A DNA stretch of 64,000 nt, from contig NC_134398.1 in NCBI RefSeq assembly GCF_050003625.1, positions 70,192,891 to 70,256,890 on the forward strand. Reading direction: 5' to 3'. The translations under genes and the position numbers were made by a program. The DNA comes from Haematobia irritans. Its lineage: Eukaryota; Arthropoda; Insecta; Diptera; Muscidae. Positions 58,889 to 64,000 of this stretch are shown here, piece after piece (the stretch's first letter is position 1; every line of letters begins with the position of its first letter). The notes under the pieces were generated by a model, which was not told where the DNA came from, ran no database searches, and saw only the letters and a list, made by a program, of their open reading frames with translations.

Positions 58889-59849
58889 CACTGTTAGAAA
58901 AATATGTTTTTCATATGTTCCGATATAAACAAAATGTGTTGCGGGCACAATATTTGAACACAATATATTTAAGTTCAAAAATGTAATGTTCCTAAACTAG
59001 CATTAAATATTTGGGACACATATGTTAATATGTTAGAATATATTATGTTTAGGACAATAATGTTTCATAAAAATAATATGTGTGAATGTAAAAATATATA
59101 TTTTCAAATTTCGAGTAAACATCAGCGTTGCCAATTTAGCTTTTTTCCCGCTAGATTTGGCTTTTTTTAAAGACGTTTAGCGGGGAAAAATGCATTTAGC
59201 TTTTAGCTTTTTTTCTGGCTTTTTTTCATGACCCTTTTAGCTATTTTTGGCTTTTTTATTTTCGACATGTTCCTATTGAAATATGGATAAAACTTCGTTT
59301 TTATCTAAGTCTTGCTGCCAGAATAAGGTTTTCCGCATATTTCAGAGCTCAATTGAAGCCTTAATAATTATTCCAGCCATTATGCGGGCATTTTTGCCGC
59401 AAATACACCTTGTTGTAAAGTTTTTTCCTCGTATTCATAAAAGTTATCGTAAATTTTAAATCTACTATTACCATACAAATTCCTTATATAAACTGTCAGT
59501 AAATTATTAGGAATAATAGCATTTGACCCGTTTATCCTTTTTATCCTATAATACGTATTCTAAAGTTATTATGATATTACTAAATTAAAATAGTAGATGT
59601 GAATTGCTTTGTACACTGAAAAAATATTGTCATGAGGCCAAAGATTTCATGTCTTTAAAATACGAACGCGAATTTTGGTTATAATAGCATTTGTGAATTT
59701 CTCTTATATGTTATAAACTGTTTTCCTTGTCCAAAAGCCGATAAAATGGTTTTGTCCTTATAGTTAAGTGATTCAACGTAAAAATGGGTATCTTTTCATG
59801 AAAGAAGGCTAGGGTCAATTCTAACAAAATTCTTAAAATTAATTAAATA

Positions 59850-60088
59850 CACCCAGAGAAGGAATATGATCACCTCAAACATGTTTTAAGAGCAAAATGT
59901 TATTTTTGGGTGGTGACCATGTAACATGGTTTTCGCAAACATGTTATTTTCTCGGAAATCATGTATCTGATTTCGGCAAGCAGTTTATATTTGACGATAA
60001 AATAACATTTTAGTGACTAACATGTTACATGGTCGCCATACAAAAATAACATTTTGCTGTTTGAGGGATCATATTCCTTCTCTGCGTG
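59850..60088. mobile_element. Compact fold-back MITE, CACSCAGAGAAGGAATATG
   Basis: 239 bp, inverted ends of about 22 bp with one mismatch, TA on both sides (59848-59849, 60089-60090). Inner inverted blocks (GCAAAATGTTATTTTTG; GTGACCATGTAACATG) mean almost the whole element can fold on itself. Same end family as 17187-18333. Confidence 0.85.
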
Positions 60089-60920
60089 TAGTCTTTAAAT
60101 TTGTGGAGTTTTTGTATCTCGACCACAAACCAAAAGAGCGTTCAAAAATAGAAGAGGTTTTGCAACATTTTATTTTAAAAACGTATACGCAGAATAATTT
60201 CTACTTAAAGTCGAGTCTGAATTAGGAAATTTATGTTGTCGTTAGCACGTTTTTAAAGCACTGTGATAGCTCATGAAGAAAAAGCTGAAAAAACGAATAT
60301 ATTCAAATTTGACTCTGAATCAATACCAAAATCATTAGTGTACAAAAATCTTTGGAACCGAACATAGAAATAATTAAGGAAATAAAGTTTTGAATGTGGT
60401 ATTATTTTTTTTAACAACAAAAAAATGCAATAAAAAATTCGTAGTGATAGGATCAAAATAAATCTGCTATTTATTAATGGAATGGATTTACATTTACGAA
60501 AATTGGACAATAGGTTTGTATGGGAAATTTTCGAATAAAAGTTATTCAGTATAAACTTGCAAGACAGTTAGAATGTGTTTTATTCTCTTGGGTAATATTA
60601 GGAGAAGTGTACACGTTCAGGAATTTATCATTAATTCAGTTAAAACGAAATATATTGATATTTTGATGATTAACCATCTGATAATTGCAAGTTTACCGGG
60701 AAAAAAGTTTTTACTAGGAAATATAAATGAAGAACTTCCAGTAAAAATTTGTGATAGTAATCAAAATGTATCGAGTACGCAAACAGAGCTAATATGACAT
60801 AGATTTTCTTACAGTCTCACAGAAATGGAAATAAAATGAATACAATTAAAATAATATGCATTTTAAGTGAAATAAAGCCTTTAAGTTTGTTAAATTTCAA
60901 TCAAAAATGTGACTTTTGAT

Positions 60921-63069
60921 CAGGGCTGTGGAGTCGGAGTCGGAGTCTTGGAGTCGGAGTCTGAAGATTTTGCTGGAGTCGGAGTCGGAGTCGTAAAAAT
61001 TTTGCTCGACTCCGACTCCGGCTAAACCAAATTTTTTAAAATACTTCACATTTTTGTAACTAAGCAAGTTTTTACGCAAATTAGTTTCCATTGCGTTATT
61101 CATTCGATCAATGTACAGCATGATTGTAAATGAAAATCAACTTCCAATTACGACTATCTTTTTATGTTTCCTAGAATGCTAGACTAGCAGATAGGCTGGA
61201 TCGATCCATTTTAATGCCCATATCAATTTATTTGAAATATTTCGAACGATCGAAATTATTTTGTTTAATTTTATCTTAAGGCCATATACATATGTGGAAT
61301 ATTGACAGAAAATTTTTTCAAAGTTGTTTTTTATAGAAAAATTGTCAAAATGTTATTTCTATAAAAAGTTTTGTCAAAATTTTATTTCTATAGCAAATTT
61401 TGTCAAAATTTTATTTCTATAAAAAATTTATTCAAAATTTTATTACTATAGAAATATTTTTTTCTATGGGAAGTTTAGTCAAAATTTTATTGAATTTATT
61501 TAAATTGAGTCAAAATTTTGTTTCTATAGAAAATTTTGCAAAATTTAGTTTGTTACACAATTTTTTTTCAAAATTTTATTTCTATTGATAAGTTTATTTC
61601 TATAAAAATTTAAATCAAAATTTTATTTCTATAGAAAATTTTGCCAATATTTTATAGTAATAGATTTTTTTTATTAGAAAATTTGGTCAAAATGTTATTT
61701 CAATAGAAAATTTTTTCAAAATTTTATTTCTATAGAAAATTTTGTCAAAATTTTGCTTCTGTAGGAAATTTAGTCAAAATTTTGTTTCTGTAGAATATTT
61801 TTCAGAATTTTATTTTCTACACAAAATTTTTTCTTAAATCATATTTTTATTGAACATTTTATCAAAATTTTATTTCTATAAGAAAAAATTGTCAAATTTT
61901 ATTTCTATAGCAAATTTTCTCAAATTTTTTTTCTTACTGATGCTCACTGAAACTCACTGCTATAAAAAATGTATTCAAAATTGTATTACTATAGAAATAT
62001 TTTTTTCTATATACAATTTAGTCAAAATTTTATTTCTATATAAAATTTAGTCAAAATTTTGTTTCTATAGAATATTTTGCAAAATTTTATTTCTATAGAA
62101 AATTTTGTAAAAATAATACACAATTTTTTTAATTGTATTTCTATTAATAATTTTTTCAAACTTTTATTTCTATAAAAAATTTAGCCAAATTTTATTCTAA
62201 ATTTTATTTCTATATATTTGGTCAAAATTGGATTTCTATAGAAAATTTTGCCAAAATTTTATTTCTATAGAAAATTTAGTCAAAATTTTATTTACTAGAC
62301 AAAAATTTTTCCAAAATTGTATGCTTACTGATACTCACTGCTAAGTCGAAAACTTGTAGAAATGACTCAAATTTTCAAATTTTTCAATGAATGAATCATA
62401 AATGCATTTTTGCGAAATTGTCTAAACAATTATAAATATTTCCCAAATATTGCCCGAGATTTTGTAGAAGTCTGATTTGAGATTTTATCAAAATGTAGAT
62501 CTAAATACAAAGTTGTGCAGAGTATATTATAATCGGCCCGCCCGACTTTAGACTTTCCTTGCATTTTTATTTTTTGTTAAAATTGTGTTACGTCCCATAA
62601 CGTTAGTTTTAAATTTTAAGTACATAGATTTTGTAGAAGTATATACAATTTTGCCTAAATAGATTCAGATTCAAATTCATGCATATAGTTCGCAACAAAT
62701 TTAAAGGATTTGAGATAGTATCAATAATTTTGGTCCACAAATACATATACTGTTGGTATCTTCTCATATTATAATGGGTATTTATATCATTATTTTATTT
62801 ATTAAACATTGCCCTAAATTTTAAATATAGAGTTCAATTGGCATCTAAAGTGAAATTAAGACCTTTTTTTGCACACATAAATAAATACGATACTTTATAT
62901 CGATCCACTTACGGCACCCCCACAATAGAACTACAAATTTGTGGTATTAAAATGAGATTTAGTTATATTACCCGGAGTCGACTCCGGAGTCGGAGTCGGA
63001 GTCGAGCTGATGAAAAATGCTGGAGTCGGAGTCGGAGTCGAGCAAAATTGGCTCGACTCCACAGCCCTG
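60921..63069. mobile_element. hAT-like element H10 with GGAGTCG arrays
   Basis: 2,149 bp. Perfect 16-bp inverted ends CAGGGCTGTGGAGTCG, exact duplication cttttgat at 60913-60920 and 63070-63077. (GGAGTC)n words extend inward about 90 bp at each end, in mirrored orientation. The middle is mostly a long 29-bp satellite array. The GGAGTC arrays are translated as SRSRSRS frames, which are not genes. Confidence 0.92.
61320..62320. repeat. 29-bp satellite array inside H10
   Basis: About thirty diverged units of TTTTGTCAAAATTTTATTTC plus TATAGAAAA, the longest array in the window. TACTGATACTCACTGCT-like spacers occur twice (near 61940 and 62325). After it, family C-like motifs in reverse (GGCCCGCCCGACTTTAGACT near 62530) mark a decayed repeat. 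Confidence 0.85.
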
Positions 63070-63794
63070 CTTTTGATACAAAAAATTTTAGCTTTTTTTC
63101 TAGCTATTTTTTTAATATTTTTTAGCTTTTTTTGGCTAGTTTTTTGGAAAAATTTAGCGGTTTTTGGTGAAACAATTCTGGCAACGCTGGTAAACATATA
63201 TATGGTGTGATATTTTATTCAGGGAGCGACAGAGAGAGTATAGAGGAAGAACCCTGGAGGGTTGACGAAAGATATCAACATAACACAGCGAGAGAATCAA
63301 AAGAGAGCAATTGTTTGAAAGTGGAAAAGTTCGGAAAACTGTTTTACGTGTTCACTTGTTTTTCGCTATGCGCTTGGCATGTTAATAATGCTTCGCTAAA
63401 AATTGGATATGCTTAAGTCTAAATATTATTTAATTTGAACATTAAATTGCGTATTCGGAGTAAAAAGAATGTACATTCGGAACCAGGAGAATAGACATTT
63501 AAAAAAACAGCATGTGTTTTTGCCTTGAGAGCAGCAATTTAAGTATGTGTGGACATGTGTTTTGTTTATCATTTGGCATTATGGGCACAATTTTCTTTGA
63601 TTCGTCAAAAGAAATCGGGACGTACGACGAGTAAGTCAAAATATTTAGCAAGAAAGGAAATTAAAAAAAAAAAAAAAAAACAGTGGAAAATATATAAAAA
63701 TTACAAAGGGATCTTCAGAAAAAAAAATAAATTTAGTTCCTCTTTATTATAAGTAGTACAAGATGAGTTGACGTACACCTTCAAAAATAAAAGC

Positions 63795-63958
63795 GGCCTT
63801 TAAGTTCGAGTTCGAATGAAAAATAATTTTAGCGGCAAAACTCGATCCAAAGCAACAATTGAAAAGGTTTATTTGCTTTAAAATGAATTAGTAAAAAATA
63901 AAACGTGAAAACATGACCATTTTGGAGCGATAATGCAAACTTAATTCCGGGCCTGTAG
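63795..63958. mobile_element. MITE with AAGTTCGAGTT ends (diverged copy)
   Basis: Starts CTTTAAGTTCGAGTTCG and ends GCAAACTTAATTCCGGGCC. It keeps TTTTAGCGGCAAAACTCGAT inside. It is the most decayed of four relatives. Confidence 0.4.
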
Positions 63959-64000
63959 GTAAAAATGAAATTAAGTAGAAAATTATTCGTTAATAACTAT

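Larger units (their letters stand above)
59123..63189. mobile_element. hAT-like element H9 with TTTTAGC words
   Basis: 4,067 bp, ends CAGCGTTGCCA / TGGCAACGCTG, exact duplication gtaaacat at 59115-59122 and 63190-63197. TTTTAGCTTTTTT/GGCTTTTTT words are clustered inside both ends (59135-59250 and 63085-63165). Holds a small MITE (59850-60088) and H10. No transposase gene: frames at 60013-60797 are short and unsupported. Confidence 0.9.
58889..63600. mobile_element. CA-type element, CACTGTTAGAAAAATATG family, with nested hATs
   Basis: Left part 58889-59122 matches 28298-28540. After H9 it continues at 63190 (GTAAACATATATATGG), and 63400-63560 matches 28600-28760 (CTTAAGTCTAAATATTATTT). The right end is not identified. 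Beyond 63500 a frame with LALWAQFSLIRQKKSGRTTS is followed by GAGTAAGTC, a possible splice donor. It may be the first exon of an unidentified gene of this family, but this is unsupported. Confidence 0.6.

Noticed and set aside
62838..63125. SRSRSRS frame near the right end of 60921-63069
   Set aside because: Translation of GGAGTCG repeats, with a mirror version at 60897-61121.

Overview
This window looks like a stretch of heterochromatin-like, transposon-packed DNA from a calyptrate (muscoid) fly. The grounds are the very AT-rich base composition, dipteran-style CR1/jockey and R1/I-type LINEs, a Tc1-like DD37E element and a truncated DD41D mariner, Helitron helicase remnants, and the TATATGGGAGCTATAT-type repeats that I know as common in higher flies. 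I found no cellular protein-coding gene, rRNA or functional tRNA. Almost every long open frame is a broken transposon gene or the translation of a tandem repeat.

Layout. 1-6326: a jockey-like reverse transcriptase relic split by a nearly full-length but inactivated LINE on the minus strand (1165-6186). 7210-14086: left copy of an unnamed TA-flanked element ('P'), interrupted by a MITE, by element 'X' (8799-13444, which holds a Helitron relic and a tandem-unit repeat) and ended by a Tc1-like DD37E element (14089-15384). 15387-31200: tandem-unit repeat families A, B and C, several TA/CA-flanked MITEs, a second Helitron helicase relic, a tRNA-derived SINE, and a (TA)n microsatellite. 31567-33281: two more MITEs. 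33291-55121: one hAT-like insertion with an exact 8-bp target duplication that has grown to 21.8 kb by nesting. Inside it are a second hAT-like element (34111-50878), five shorter hAT-like elements, a complete copy of the outermost family (46570-50682), the inverted right copy of P (40402-46315), two family A copies and a truncated mariner. 55130-64000: two modules built on tRNA-like promoters, hAT-like and Harbinger-like MITEs, a second copy of X, a second SINE, and two hAT-like elements nested inside a TA/CA-type element.

Four themes tie the window together. First, eleven hAT-like elements can be delimited by 8-bp target duplications, and most carry an expanded array of a private short motif just inside the ends (for example CGTGA, GGAGTCG, GGACCAAA, CGATAGT). 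Second, repeat families A, B and C share one architecture, and their two ends covary between families while staying complementary to each other. Third, the LINE at 1165-6186 and the SINEs share the same 3' tail, which ends in TTAGG/CCTAA repeats. Fourth, one ~29-bp satellite unit recurs inside otherwise unrelated transposons.

Coordinates of element ends come from matching terminal repeats and target duplications by eye. Family assignments rest on protein motifs or on TIR plus target-duplication type. No database search was possible.
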